Origin: Flavobacterium chryseum
GTDB taxonomy: Bacteria; Bacteroidota; Bacteroidia; Flavobacteriales; Flavobacteriaceae
Direction: 5' to 3'
Assembly: GCF_004362015.1 (NCBI RefSeq)
Contig: NZ_SNWW01000010.1
Span: forward strand, 1-64,000
Length of the DNA: 64,000 nt
Shown here: piece after piece, positions 17,715-27,170 of the stretch
How positions within the stretch are numbered: position 1 is the stretch's first letter
Layout of the letters: every line of letters starts with the position of its first letter
Translations under genes and position numbers: made by a program
The notes under the pieces: model-generated
Databases searched by the model: none
Seen by the model: the letters and a program-made list of their open reading frames with translations, nothing else
Told to the model about the DNA's origin: nothing

Positions 17715-19043
17715 TTAGTCAACTAACTGTTTATTTACATAGACATTTTTAAACGTAACTCCGGTTATAAGACTTTTATCAATACTTGTTTTGGTGGCCT
17801 CGATGTTTAGATTCTCGAAAGTGAAGTTCGACAAACGAACATTCGGGTCGTTTTCTACTCCGTAAAAAGTTTCGCATTTAAGATCAATATTTTTCAGCGT
17901 GATATTATCTCCGTATGATAATGGAACGTCGGGACGTCCTTTTAAATCGAAAAATTGTTTCCAGGCAAAAACAGCCAGACAGGTTTTGGCTTCGCCTTTT
18001 ATATCTTCAACTCTTATGTATTCATATCTTTGAGGCGTATCAGGACGCATTTTAAGCCACAATAATCTCGAAGCGCCATCTATTTTGCAATTGCGCATGA
18101 TAACATTTCTGTTATGAATAGATTCGCTTCCGTTGGTTAATGAAGAATGGCAAAATCCGAAATTGCAATCTTCGATAATAATATTTGCATTTGGTCCGTT
18201 GTTTTTATCCTGATCGGCATAAGGCCCTTTTCCGCCTTTTAGTGCGATGGCATCATCATTAACAGACATATAACAGCCTTTTACTAAAAAATTAGTACAA
18301 ATGTCAATATCAATGGCATCTGTACTTGGCGCTTTTACGCCAACATGTGGTGAAAAAATATACAGATCAAGCATTTTTACATTATTACATTTATAAAAAT
18401 GATTGGTCCAAAAACCGGAATTAATGAGTTTTACATCCTGAAGCTGTACATTATTTGAATTCCAGATAAAAACTAATCGTGGTCTTGAAACTTCGAGATT
18501 GGTGCATTTTGGATTCTCTTTTCGTCTTTGCCAGAAAGCTTCCCAATATTTTAAACCGTTTCCGTTAATTGTTCCTTTTCCTGAAATAGAAAAATTATCA
18601 ACTCCGTAAGCATTTACCAGAGCCGGAAAATAATCCAGATTTTGTCCTTCCATTCGTGATGGCATTATTGGAAAATCTGCAATGTTATCAGAACCTTTTA
18701 AAATGCCGCCTTCTGAAACATATAAACTGGTTTTTGGTTTAAAGAATAATGCACCGCTTAAATAAACGCCTTTCGGAATCACGATTACTCCTCCTCCGTT
18801 TGCTGCGGCTTTATCAATTACTTTTTGAATGGCAACAGTTTGAATTTTAGTACTGTCCTTACTAATACCAAAATCGGTAATGGTATATTTTTTACCTAAA
18901 TCTTTTAGTTGAATTTTACTATACTCTTTAAACCAGTTCGGAATTGCTGTTCCGTCCGGAAATTTGTCGTTTGCGTAATTTTGTGATAACAACACTTGCG
19001 TGAAAGCGAAAATGCATATTATAGAGGTTAGTATAGTTTTCAT
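17715..19043 (-). CDS. Divergent GH28 (polygalacturonase / rhamnogalacturonan hydrolase-like)
   Basis: Exported right-handed beta-helix enzyme of family GH28, which hydrolyses galacturonate links. Signal peptide 1-20 (ends LLSQ). The catalytic strands are recognisable but altered: STDAIDID (240-247) replaces the usual NTD, the Asp pair NDD is kept (262-264), FCHSSLTNGSE (297-307) stands for the GHG-x-SIGS motif, and LWLKMRPD (328-335) stands for RIK. Such changes differ from the two canonical GH28 enzymes at 34485 and 49506 and suggest another substrate, for example exo-release of galacturonate from rhamnogalacturonan ends. It is the last gene after the acetylesterase and beta-propeller genes; a palindromic repeat lies just upstream. 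Confidence 0.82.
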   Translation of the reverse strand: MKTILTSIICIFAFTQVLLSQNYANDKFPDGTAIPNWFKEYSKIQLKDLGKKYTITDFGISKDSTKIQTVAIQKVIDKAAANGGGVIVIPKGVYLSGALFFKPKTSLYVSEGGILKGSDNIADFPIMPSRMEGQNLDYFPALVNAYGVDNFSISGKGTINGNGLKYWEAFWQRRKENPKCTNLEVSRPRLVFIWNSNNVQLQDVKLINSGFWTNHFYKCNNVKMLDLYIFSPHVGVKAPSTDAIDIDICTNFLVKGCYMSVNDDAIALKGGKGPYADQDKNNGPNANIIIEDCNFGFCHSSLTNGSESIHNRNVIMRNCKIDGASRLLWLKMRPDTPQRYEYIRVEDIKGEAKTCLAVFAWKQFFDLKGRPDVPLSYGDNITLKNIDLKCETFYGVENDPNVRLSNFTFENLNIEATKTSIDKSLITGVTFKNVYVNKQLVD

Positions 19044-19086
19044 TTGTGGTTCGTGTTAATAGTTTATTTGTTTTTTAATGTAATCT

Positions 19087-19169
19087 TGTCATTTCGAGGA
19101 ACGAGAAATCACATAACGGATTTACGGTTCGTTGCTCTCTGGATGTGATTTCTCGTTCTCGAAATGACA
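19087..19169. repeat. GTCATTTCGA palindromic element (copy 2)
   Basis: Near-perfect inverted arms of 27-28 nt (19087-19114, 19143-19169; outer part TGTCATTTCGAGGAACGAG, inner part AAATCACAT) flank a 28-nt loop beginning AACGGATTTACGG. The loop is the same length as, and nearly identical to, that of the copy at 39841-39982. It lies between two co-oriented genes and would fold in their mRNA. Confidence 0.9.
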
Positions 19170-19213
19170 CACTTGTGGCATTACTATCAAAGTTTGAAAC
19201 TTTGATAAAGATA

Positions 19214-20287
19214 TCATAATCCTATTTTAAAAATAAATGCCGAAGCCGTTTCATATTTTCCTCCTTGAGAAGCTGTGAATAAATAGGTTGCTTTTCCGTT
19301 TTGAAATAGTAATTGCGGACGCTCTGCACGGCCGTAACGGTTGAGATGTTTAGGAGCTTCCGGCTGTTTTATATATTTATTTAAAGGCTGGTACGAAATC
19401 AAAGGAGCGCTCCAGTGAATACCGTCATCAGAATCCATATAAAGGCCATTATCAATTCCGAAAACGCCCATATCTCTGGCTAACATCTTGAATTTCTTAT
19501 TTTCATACCACACAAAAGCGTCTTCGCATTGTTTGTTATCGCCTAGTTTAGAAAAATCTATTACCGGATTATTTTCATGTTTTATGTAAGGGCCGTGAAG
19601 CGATTTTGAAATGGCCAAACCGTATTTTCTATTTCCTTTAATGGGGAATTTTGGATGTACATAATTTTCTGTATCTAATGATTTATAATACAGCCAATAT
19701 TCTCCGTTTGGATGTTTTAGAAAAGAGGGGTTTGTGGTTAAAAGATCATCCCAAGTGCCTTTTTCTCCGGGCAGTAATAATGGTGAATCCGGTCTTTCCC
19801 ACGGACCGTAAAGCGAATCCGAAGTGGCTAAACCGATGCGTTTGGTATCCATTTTTCCGTTAGAATTTCCCATGAAAAACAGCGCATATTTTCCGTCTAC
19901 AAAATGAATACTTGGATTATGACACGTTGTGCCATCCCAAAAACCTGCTCCGCGAGGCGCCAAAATAGTGCTTATATATTCGTACGGTCCTTCGGGTTTA
20001 TCGGCAACGGCGTGAGCAATTTCAGAACTGCTGATCCAGCCGGTCATGCCTTTTGCTTTTGGCCAGCGGGAAAAGAATACGTGAATTTTTCCATCCGGGC
20101 CTTCAATAGGACTGTTGCACCAAACGTAATAATCTTCAAATTCAAGCGCGCGTCCGACTGGTCGAAGTTTTTTTTCGAAATCTGAAAGCCTTGGATCTTC
20201 TAAAAAATTAGTACTTCTGACTGGAAATGGAAGACATAAACCAATCAATGCAAGTGAATTTCCAATTATAAATTTTCTTCGGTTCAT
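19214..20287 (-). CDS. Five-bladed beta-propeller glycoside hydrolase-like protein
   Basis: Probable exported glycosidase with a GH43/GH117-like propeller fold; the exact family is not recognised. The 357-aa product starts MNRRKFIIGNSLALIG, a Tat-like signal (NRRKF) ending near PFPVRS. Propeller blades show repeated signatures: GKIHVFFSRWP, FWDGTTCHNPSIHFVDGKYA, TNPSFLKHPNGEYWLYYKS and CEDAFVWYENKKFKML. Candidate acids are Asp in FWDGTT and Glu-Asp in QCEDAF. The ATG at 20287 is preferred because the reading frame upstream begins with TTG. It lies between acetylesterase and GH28 genes, so it probably removes a side-chain or backbone sugar from rhamnogalacturonan. Confidence 0.72.
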   Translation of the reverse strand: MNRRKFIIGNSLALIGLCLPFPVRSTNFLEDPRLSDFEKKLRPVGRALEFEDYYVWCNSPIEGPDGKIHVFFSRWPKAKGMTGWISSSEIAHAVADKPEGPYEYISTILAPRGAGFWDGTTCHNPSIHFVDGKYALFFMGNSNGKMDTKRIGLATSDSLYGPWERPDSPLLLPGEKGTWDDLLTTNPSFLKHPNGEYWLYYKSLDTENYVHPKFPIKGNRKYGLAISKSLHGPYIKHENNPVIDFSKLGDNKQCEDAFVWYENKKFKMLARDMGVFGIDNGLYMDSDDGIHWSAPLISYQPLNKYIKQPEAPKHLNRYGRAERPQLLFQNGKATYLFTASQGGKYETASAFIFKIGL

Positions 20288-20321
20288 GTTATTTTTTTTT
20301 ATCAACTCATTTAAAATTTAT

Positions 20322-20470
20322 TAAACACATAGAAACATAGATTTTCATAGTTCGAAAAAAAGAGTAAAATAAGAAAACTAGTTTTCTTCACATAGTCACG
20401 AAGCATCGGTACAATTTTAGATTAGTGAAACGCCTTTTTAAAGTTTGTTAAACTATGTTTCTATGGTTTA
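20322..20470. repeat. Intergenic element with terminal inverted repeats (ACATAGAAACATAG)
   Basis: TAAACACATAGAAACATAG at 20322-20340 is mirrored by CTATGTTTCTATGGTTTA at 20453-20470. The interior is about 110 bp, carries no gene, and contains smaller hairpins (for example AAGAAAACTAGTTTTCTT near 20371-20388). It resembles a small non-autonomous repeat element placed between two co-oriented genes. Confidence 0.6.
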
Positions 20471-20488
20471 AAAAATGGCAACGAATTT

Positions 20489-22027
20489 TTATTTTTTCTC
20501 TGTGCTAATTTCCCAATCATCTGTTCTAAAAGGTGAAGCCGGTAAATTTTCTTTATTGAATAAATTAGGTTCCGGAACGGCTTTCCATGCAAAACGAACG
20601 GCCACAGGATCTTTTACTTGTGAAGAAGAAACGACAACTGTTTTACCATCGATTTTAGCATCTGCAGGATAAAAAACCTGATCGCTTCCTGCTATTTCAA
20701 ATTCTTTCAGCACCTCTCCGTTTTGCTGCAATCCTGATTCGGAATAATCAAAAAACAATTGTACTTTTTGCTTTTTAATTTTCATCTGATTGTAAATTGG
20801 CCCTGAATACACTAATTTATTTTCACCATAAGTTTTAGCACGGGCAATTAGAGCTAATCGATGTCCAACGGTTTGTTTGTCGATTGGGTGAATATTTTGC
20901 GCGTCTCCAACATCTGTCGTTACAACCATTCCGCTGTTCGGGATTGTTTTTAATGACATTAATTGCGCTTCTCTAATTGCTGCATTTTGTCCTTTATGAG
21001 GTGTAATTTGTACATAATAAAAAGGGAAATCGCCTTGCTTCCATTCTTCTCTCCAGCTTTTTACCATCGCAGGAAATAAGGTTCTATACAAATAGGCTTT
21101 TCCTGAATTGCTTTCGCCCTGATACCAAATCGCACCTTTTATGGTATAATTTACGATGGGATGCAACATTGCGTTGTATAAAACATACGAGGTTTTGTTG
21201 GCTTCTTTTTTAGGCTTTTTTAATTGCCCTTTTGGTGCGTTTTCAGCACTTGCGATTCTTTCATTTGTTAAGCTTAAATAATACGCTTCTAACTTTTCCT
21301 GATATACTTTTTCATTTTTTGCATCTTCCTGAAGAATGGGTAAAAACGCAACATCTTCTTCTAAAATATTTTGTGCTGTCCAGGCTTCGGCTTTTGTTCC
21401 TCCCCATGAAGTTGATATTAATCCGATTGGGACATCTAATTTCTGATACAAATCTCTTCCGAAGAAATAGGCTACTGCTGAGAATGTTTTGATATTCTCC
21501 GGCGTACAAACTTTCCAGCTTCCGGTAACATCTTCAAGTGGCTGTTGCGCAGCATTAAGGGCAACGGTAAAGAATCTTATATTTGGATAGGAAGCATTTT
21601 TGACTTCTTCTTCGTAATTTTTAACTCCGGTTTTCCATGTTTTTTCTTCTCTTCCCACAGGAAAAAACATATTCGACTGACCGGAACAAAGCCACACTTC
21701 TCCGATTAGAATATTGTTAAGTATAATTTTATTGGTCGCCGTTAGTGCAATTGTGTATTTTTTATCGCTTCCGTTTGGCGTGTCAACAGTGGTTTTCCAG
21801 TTTCCGTCTGCGTTTGCAGTAATCTCTATTGGAGTGTTTGACCATTCTAACTGAATACTTATTTTTTCGTTTGGTGACGCCCATCCCCATAAATTAACTT
21901 TTGCATTTTGCTGCAAAACCATATTATCACTTACTAAAGCGGGCAATTTTATTTGAGCTGAGAGTTGAAATTCTGCTGCTAAAATGAATGAAAACAGAAG
22001 GAGTTTTTTGAAGTAAATCATTGGCAT
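20489..22027 (-). CDS. SGNH sialate O-acetylesterase-family carbohydrate esterase
   Basis: Exported carbohydrate acetylesterase of the sialate O-acetylesterase family (DUF303-type). In a pectin locus the probable substrate is acetylated galacturonate or a side chain, not sialic acid. Signal peptide to about residue 24 (ends QLSAQ). Motifs: LVSDNMVLQQ with WGWASP (about 31-52, N-terminal beta domain), GQSNM with nucleophile Ser118, WYQGESN in the middle, and DVGDAQNIHP carrying the C-terminal Asp/His. Length 512 aa is normal. It is the first gene of a unit with the beta-propeller and GH28 genes, driven by its own CAGGAT-type promoter directly behind the susD2 terminator. Confidence 0.88.
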   Translation of the reverse strand: MPMIYFKKLLLFSFILAAEFQLSAQIKLPALVSDNMVLQQNAKVNLWGWASPNEKISIQLEWSNTPIEITANADGNWKTTVDTPNGSDKKYTIALTATNKIILNNILIGEVWLCSGQSNMFFPVGREEKTWKTGVKNYEEEVKNASYPNIRFFTVALNAAQQPLEDVTGSWKVCTPENIKTFSAVAYFFGRDLYQKLDVPIGLISTSWGGTKAEAWTAQNILEEDVAFLPILQEDAKNEKVYQEKLEAYYLSLTNERIASAENAPKGQLKKPKKEANKTSYVLYNAMLHPIVNYTIKGAIWYQGESNSGKAYLYRTLFPAMVKSWREEWKQGDFPFYYVQITPHKGQNAAIREAQLMSLKTIPNSGMVVTTDVGDAQNIHPIDKQTVGHRLALIARAKTYGENKLVYSGPIYNQMKIKKQKVQLFFDYSESGLQQNGEVLKEFEIAGSDQVFYPADAKIDGKTVVVSSSQVKDPVAVRFAWKAVPEPNLFNKENLPASPFRTDDWEISTEKK

Positions 22028-22049
22028 TGAATTATTAAGTCCTGAACAT

Positions 22050-22094
22050 TAAATATAAAATAGTTAATCCCGAAAAGCATCCTGTGCTTTCCTG
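22050..22094 (-). promoter_or_regulatory. CAGGAT-type promoter of the acetylesterase unit
   Basis: On the minus strand CAGGAA (22089-22094) and CAGGAT (22079-22084) are 10 bp apart. Exactly 21 bp downstream is TATATTTA (22050-22057), one mismatch from TAnnTTTG. The site lies 23 bp past the hairpin that ends susD2 transcription. Confidence 0.62.
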
Positions 22095-22116
22095 TTTATT
22101 TTGAAAACGAAATGAA

Positions 22117-22144
22117 AAAATGCTGTCACTAGGGACAGCATTTT
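22117..22144 (-). terminator. Terminator after susC2-susD2
   Basis: Eleven-bp arms AAAATGCTGTC / GACAGCATTTT with a 6-base loop, followed on the minus strand by further T residues. It separates susD2 from the downstream CAGGAT promoter. Confidence 0.85.
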
Positions 22145-22187
22145 CAAAAAAAACAAAATATAAAAAAAAATTGGGGGCAAAGTTTTT

Positions 22188-23726
22188 TTAATCGTATCCA
22201 ATATTCTGGTCGTAAAGTCCGGGAACGGCTAAGATTTCTTGTAATGGTATTGGATAAATCAAGGCATTATTATCAATTGTTCTGATTTTACCATCTTTAT
22301 CTTCGACTGCTTTCCAGGCGTTCATTATTTCAACGGCCTTACCTGATCTGATTAGGTCGAACCATCTGGTACCTTCTGAAAAGAATTCTTTTCTTCTTTC
22401 ATCAAACAATTGGTCTAAAGTTATATTAACGGCATTTGCAGGAATTCCGGCTCTCGTTCTTACCTGGTTTACAATGTCATCAACATCAGCCTGAGAACCG
22501 CCACCGCCGTGCAGTGTACATTCTGCCATCAGCATTAAAACATCGGTATAGCGTATTACCATAAAATCTACACCCCAGTCTTCGCGTCCGTTTCCGTATT
22601 TTGTTGGGTCTATATATTTTTTGTAAACAGGAAGTGTATAACTTCCTTTGTATGTGCCGGATGCTACTGTATAATTAGTTGCGATTCCAAATGCTTTTCT
22701 TTTATCAGTTGCAGCAAACTTATTTACAAATTCAGTAGATACCGGTTTTGCTTCTAAAGCTCCTTGTGCAGAATTTATATTTACCGAAGCGAAATAAGGT
22801 TCATAACCCACTTCTACCATAAAATTTCCTCCAACAGCAAGCGGAAGACTTTGAGTATAAGGAATTGTTAAAACATTTTCTTTATTAGCAAGCCCTTCGA
22901 TTTTAAAAATTGCATCATAGTCAGTTCCAAAAACATATAATCCGCTTGTTTTAATATCATTTAATTCTTTGTATGCTTTATCCCATTCGTTTAGTCCGAG
23001 TGTTGCACCGTCAATTCCGTAGGTTGGACTTGAACGGGTCATGTACACAAGGCCTAAAAGTGCTTTTGCTCCGTATTTAGAAACTCGTCCATAATTTGCA
23101 GCATCATAAGACGGTGCAAGATCAGGAATTGCCGCTTCAAGATCTGCGATAATAAAATCATAAATTTCTGTAACTGGAGTTCTTGGTATTTTGGCGGCTT
23201 CAGGAGCTGTCATTGTTCTTTCGATTAAAGGAACTCTTCCAAACCATCTGATTAAATCAAAATAACAGAAAGCTCTAAGAAAACGAGCTTCGGCAGCCAT
23301 CGAGGCTTTATCAGCAGGATTTGTGAAAATGGCATCGCCTTTTTTAGCTATTTTTTCCAGCAGCTGATTTGCTTTATTAATGGCGTTATAATTGGTTAAA
23401 TAGGCTTCTTTTACAAAGGTATTAGAGCTAATGTTCGTGTAGAAACTATTAATTCCTTCCCACTCTCTTGATGCTGTTGTGGTTGCATACAAATTATCTG
23501 ATCTGGTTTCGCTTAAATTCAAAACTCTATTGGCATAACCATAAACGCTGGCTCCGTGAAAAGCCATCGAATAAGTAGCGTTTCTTGCTTGGGCAAAATC
23601 GCCAGAAGTCGCGTAGAAATTCTCTATCGTTCCTGTAGACAATGGCAATTGCGTTAATTCATCATCGCAAGATGTAAAGGCAAACAATACCAGCGCACTT
23701 GCAGCTAAATAAATATATTTTTTCAT
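22188..23726 (-). CDS. SusD/RagB-family surface glycan-binding lipoprotein (pair 2)
   Basis: Substrate-capturing lipoprotein partner of the adjacent SusC. Lipobox FTSC at residues 17-20, with Asp-Asp-Glu directly after the Cys, as expected for surface-exposed flavobacterial lipoproteins. Family blocks: ARFLRAFCYFDLIRWFGRVPL (start of the TPR-like helices, near 150), VRTRAGIPANAV, the C-terminal FDERRKEFFSEGTRWFDLIR and YPIPLQEI. It is 512 aa, shorter than pair 1. It begins 6 bp after susC2 and ends at a clear terminator. It is unlike pair 1 in sequence, so the two importers may take different rhamnogalacturonan fragments. Confidence 0.94.
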   Translation of the reverse strand: MKKYIYLAASALVLFAFTSCDDELTQLPLSTGTIENFYATSGDFAQARNATYSMAFHGASVYGYANRVLNLSETRSDNLYATTTASREWEGINSFYTNISSNTFVKEAYLTNYNAINKANQLLEKIAKKGDAIFTNPADKASMAAEARFLRAFCYFDLIRWFGRVPLIERTMTAPEAAKIPRTPVTEIYDFIIADLEAAIPDLAPSYDAANYGRVSKYGAKALLGLVYMTRSSPTYGIDGATLGLNEWDKAYKELNDIKTSGLYVFGTDYDAIFKIEGLANKENVLTIPYTQSLPLAVGGNFMVEVGYEPYFASVNINSAQGALEAKPVSTEFVNKFAATDKRKAFGIATNYTVASGTYKGSYTLPVYKKYIDPTKYGNGREDWGVDFMVIRYTDVLMLMAECTLHGGGGSQADVDDIVNQVRTRAGIPANAVNITLDQLFDERRKEFFSEGTRWFDLIRSGKAVEIMNAWKAVEDKDGKIRTIDNNALIYPIPLQEILAVPGLYDQNIGYD

Positions 23727-23732
23727 TTTATT

Positions 23733-26700
23733 TTAATTAAAATTAATGTTAAGACCTATTACTAGTGATTTCGCAAGAGGTGCTCCTCCATAATCTACCG
23801 GTACAGAAAAATCACTGCTGGAACTTGCTGAAGTATTTACAGCTTCCGGATTGAAACCAACTCTGTATTTGTTCCAGTTAAACCAGTTTTCTGCTGTTAC
23901 ATATAATCTCGCATTGTCAATTCTTGTGACACCTTTTAAGGCTTCTCTTAAATTGTATCCAAGTGAAATACTTCTGATACTAATATAATCTGATTTATAC
24001 ATCCAGTCTGAATTGGCCTGGTATCCAAACGAAGTTCTCCAGTTTCCTCTTACGGCAGGATCTACATCTAATGAATTTTCTACTGAACCCATTCCGGTAC
24101 GGTCAATAGCTCTTCCGGTTAATCCGTATACGCTTCCTCCATTCTGACCTTGTACTAAAACATTTAAGTCGATGTCTTTGTATTTAAATGTATTGGTAAT
24201 TCCCCAAGTGTATTTTGGTGTTGGATTTCCTAAATCTACACGGTCATCTGAATTGATTTTCTTATCTCCGTTTTGATCCATATATCGTGGGTCTCCTAAC
24301 ACTAGCTTGTTTCCACCAATGGTAGTTCCGCCCGCATCAATGTCAGCCTGAGTTACTACGCCATTTTGTTTTAAACCGAAAATAGTATACATTGGTTTGC
24401 CTACTTCTAATTTTACAAAAGGAACTCCACCATCAAAACTATTGCTGATTTCAATTTTAGACTGATCCGGACCTAATGCTAAAACCTTATTTTCGTTGTG
24501 GCTTAAATTAGCGGATGTTCTCCATTCGAAATTATTTGTTTTAACATTTAGTGAGTTCAATTCAAATTCCCATCCTTGGTTTTGTACTTCTCCAACATTG
24601 GTAAGATAACTTGTAAACCCAGTAGCGCCCACAATTGGAACTCTTAAAAGCAATTCGCTGTTGTTTTTTCTGTAAACTTCAAATGTTCCTGAAAGCCTGT
24701 TTTTTATAAATCCAAAATCCAATCCTAAATCAATACTTCGGGATTCTTCCCAGTGAAGTGAAGGGTTTGCTATTGATGATGCGCCCTGACCAATTGCAGC
24801 GGCTCCTCCAATAGAATAATTATAACTCGCAAGTGTAGCGTAAGAAGCATAACTTCCAATATTGTTACTTCCGTTAATACCTCCACTGGCTCTTAGTTTT
24901 AAGTCACTAAGCCAATCTACTTCCTTCAAAAACTCTTCTTGTTTTACTCTCCATCCTAATGAAACAGAAGGAAATACACCCCATTGTCTGTCAGATCCAA
25001 ATTTTGATGAACCGTCACGTCTCACACTGGCAGATATTAGGTATTTTTCTTTGTAATTGTATTGTAACCTTGCAAAATAAGAAAGTAAAGTACTTTTTTC
25101 TGCGTTTGTTGAACCTAGTGATCCTGTTGGTAATGTTTCAACAGTTGAACTGTTGTAAAGTGCACCTGAAGATAAGGTAGACTTCATTATTTCGTAAGAA
25201 CTGAATGACTGTCCTAAAAGTAAATTAACATTATGATTTCCAAACGATTTATCCCAGTTTAAAGTATTTTCATTTACTAAATTTTGTCTTCTGTAGGTAT
25301 TATATGCCCCTCTAATACTAGCCTGAACATCGTTTTGCGTATAACTTTCGTTTGTATTATCTGAGTTATCAAAGTTAATGGTAGTCTTAAAAGTCCAGCC
25401 TTTAGTAAATTCATAGTTGGCATAAGAGGAGATTAAAGTTCTGTACATGGAGTTTTTTCCTGTTCTGGCAAGTGCATTCAACATATTTGTTGTACTGCTT
25501 CCCCAGGCATATCTTGTGGTATATTTTTCTCCTGCTGCATTAGAAGCGCTTTCAAAAACCGGAGTTGCGGTTAGTGCTTTAAATAAAGTATTGTCTTTTC
25601 CCTCAACACCAGGATCATTTTTTATTGAATAAGATGGCGAAATATTGATTCCCATCTTGAAATTATCTGAAAGCTTAACATCAACATTTGCTCTTGCAGA
25701 AAACAAAGTGTAATCTGTACCTACAATATATCCGGTATTTTTTTGATAATTGGCAGAAACATAGTAATTCACTACATCAGTAGCGCCAGAAGCTGATAAT
25801 TGATAGTTGCTGAATTCTCCGGTACGGAAAACTTTATCCTGCCAATCGATATAATCTAATCCCGGATGGCCTGGCATATCCCAACGATCATCATACAAAT
25901 AACTAAAATATCTACTGTTGGCTGTTGTTAAAGGTGCTGTAGGGTTCACAGCATTATAAGCTGCTATTCTTTGGGCAGTATTCTGACTGGCAGAAGCACC
26001 GGCTATACCTGATCCTACCCATTGAGAATCGATCATTGTTTTGGCTCTGCCAATCCATTCTTCTGAAGATAACATATCAACTCTGTTGGCTTCTTTATTC
26101 ACACCGCCATAGGTGTTGAAAGTGAATTTTGGTTTGCCTAATTTTCCTTTTTTAGTTGTAATTAAAACCACACCATTTGAGGCTCTTGACCCATAAATTG
26201 CTGCAGCTGCCGCATCTTTCAAAACCTCGATAGAAGCAACATCATTTGGGTTCATATTATCAAGAGGGCTTCCGTTTGAAAATCCTCCATTTGCATTCGA
26301 GCCTTCGGTATAAATCGGGAATCCGTCAATTACATATAGTGGCTCATTCCCGGCAGTAATAGAACCTGCACCGCGAATTTCGATGCTAAAAGGCTGACCC
26401 GGTAAACCTGTAGTTTGTTTTACACGAACTCCGGCAACCTGCCCTACTAAACCTTGGTCAATTCTTGAAATTGGTCTTTCTGTAAAATTCTCAGTTTTGA
26501 TTCCGGATATGGCACCTGTTGTTAATTTTTTCTTTTGAGTTCCGTAGCCAATAACTACGACTTCATTTAAATTTGAACTTTCAGCATCTAAAGAAATATT
26601 GTAAATGGATGAACTTCCTACTTTTAGTTCTTTTGTAACAAATCCTATGAAAGAAAAAACTAAAGTTTCGCCTTCAGAGACTTTGACACTGTACTTCCCG

Positions 26701-26876
26701 TCAAAATCAGTACTGGTTCCACTCTTTGTTCCCTTGATAAATACATTTACTCCGGGAATAGAAAGTTTAGACGGATCAGTAACTGTTCCTGTAACTACTT
26801 TTTCTTGCGCATAACCAGCTGTCTGGAGTAATCCAAACAGGGTTATAATCAGCAAAAGATTAATTTTATTTTTCAT
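23733..26876 (-). CDS. SusC/RagA-family TonB-dependent outer-membrane transporter (pair 2)
   Basis: Outer-membrane oligosaccharide importer. Signal peptide 1-23 (ends GYAQ); carboxypeptidase-regulatory-like domain about 26-105 (GVNVFIKGTKSGTSTDFDGK); connecting segment NEVVVIGYGTQKKKLTTG; plug with VIDGFPIY and VLKDAAAAAIYGSRASNG; barrel to the C-terminus (IGLNINFN). Length 1047 aa is typical. It heads a two-gene operon with susD2. Promoter and leader closely resemble those of susC1: CAGGAT double repeat, 21-bp spacer, TAAATTTG, then AATTAACCAA before the ATG. The divergent neighbour is the GH106 rhamnosidase with a mirror-image promoter, which supports rhamnogalacturonan as substrate. Confidence 0.95.
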   Translation of the reverse strand: MKNKINLLLIITLFGLLQTAGYAQEKVVTGTVTDPSKLSIPGVNVFIKGTKSGTSTDFDGKYSVKVSEGETLVFSFIGFVTKELKVGSSSIYNISLDAESSNLNEVVVIGYGTQKKKLTTGAISGIKTENFTERPISRIDQGLVGQVAGVRVKQTTGLPGQPFSIEIRGAGSITAGNEPLYVIDGFPIYTEGSNANGGFSNGSPLDNMNPNDVASIEVLKDAAAAAIYGSRASNGVVLITTKKGKLGKPKFTFNTYGGVNKEANRVDMLSSEEWIGRAKTMIDSQWVGSGIAGASASQNTAQRIAAYNAVNPTAPLTTANSRYFSYLYDDRWDMPGHPGLDYIDWQDKVFRTGEFSNYQLSASGATDVVNYYVSANYQKNTGYIVGTDYTLFSARANVDVKLSDNFKMGINISPSYSIKNDPGVEGKDNTLFKALTATPVFESASNAAGEKYTTRYAWGSSTTNMLNALARTGKNSMYRTLISSYANYEFTKGWTFKTTINFDNSDNTNESYTQNDVQASIRGAYNTYRRQNLVNENTLNWDKSFGNHNVNLLLGQSFSSYEIMKSTLSSGALYNSSTVETLPTGSLGSTNAEKSTLLSYFARLQYNYKEKYLISASVRRDGSSKFGSDRQWGVFPSVSLGWRVKQEEFLKEVDWLSDLKLRASGGINGSNNIGSYASYATLASYNYSIGGAAAIGQGASSIANPSLHWEESRSIDLGLDFGFIKNRLSGTFEVYRKNNSELLLRVPIVGATGFTSYLTNVGEVQNQGWEFELNSLNVKTNNFEWRTSANLSHNENKVLALGPDQSKIEISNSFDGGVPFVKLEVGKPMYTIFGLKQNGVVTQADIDAGGTTIGGNKLVLGDPRYMDQNGDKKINSDDRVDLGNPTPKYTWGITNTFKYKDIDLNVLVQGQNGGSVYGLTGRAIDRTGMGSVENSLDVDPAVRGNWRTSFGYQANSDWMYKSDYISIRSISLGYNLREALKGVTRIDNARLYVTAENWFNWNKYRVGFNPEAVNTSASSSSDFSVPVDYGGAPLAKSLVIGLNINFN

Positions 26877-26911
26877 ACAAAGTTTAATTTGGTTAATTAA
26901 TTAGTTTAATC

Positions 26912-26956
26912 CAAATTTATTTAGAAGCATATTCGACAGCATCCTGTAGTATCCTG
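26912..26956 (-). promoter_or_regulatory. susC2 promoter with CAGGAT activator site
   Basis: On the minus strand CAGGAT units at 26951-26956 and 26941-26946 are 10 bp apart, followed after exactly 21 bp by TAAATTTG (26912-26919). It matches the susC1 promoter in motif, spacing and distance to the start codon. The 387-bp divergent gap 26877-27263 holds this site and the GH106 site and is otherwise AT-rich without a gene. Confidence 0.72.
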
Positions 26957-27170
26957 TTAGCATTCAATATCTTATATAATTTTTTATGTTTTTATTAACT
27001 AAAAAGCCTTATAACTGGCTGATTTACAATGCGAAAAATACAATTACGATATTAAAAATTTTAACTAATTATTTTTTTTGATACTTTATTTAATTAAATA
27101 AAAAGCTACGAATTGATAAAATAATTAGCCAATTTTAAGAATTTATGATTTTAAAGAAATATATTTAAAA

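Noticed and set aside
20489..22027. A true sialic-acid esterase role
   Set aside because: No other sialic-acid genes; the family covers many sugar acetylesterases and the setting is pectin.
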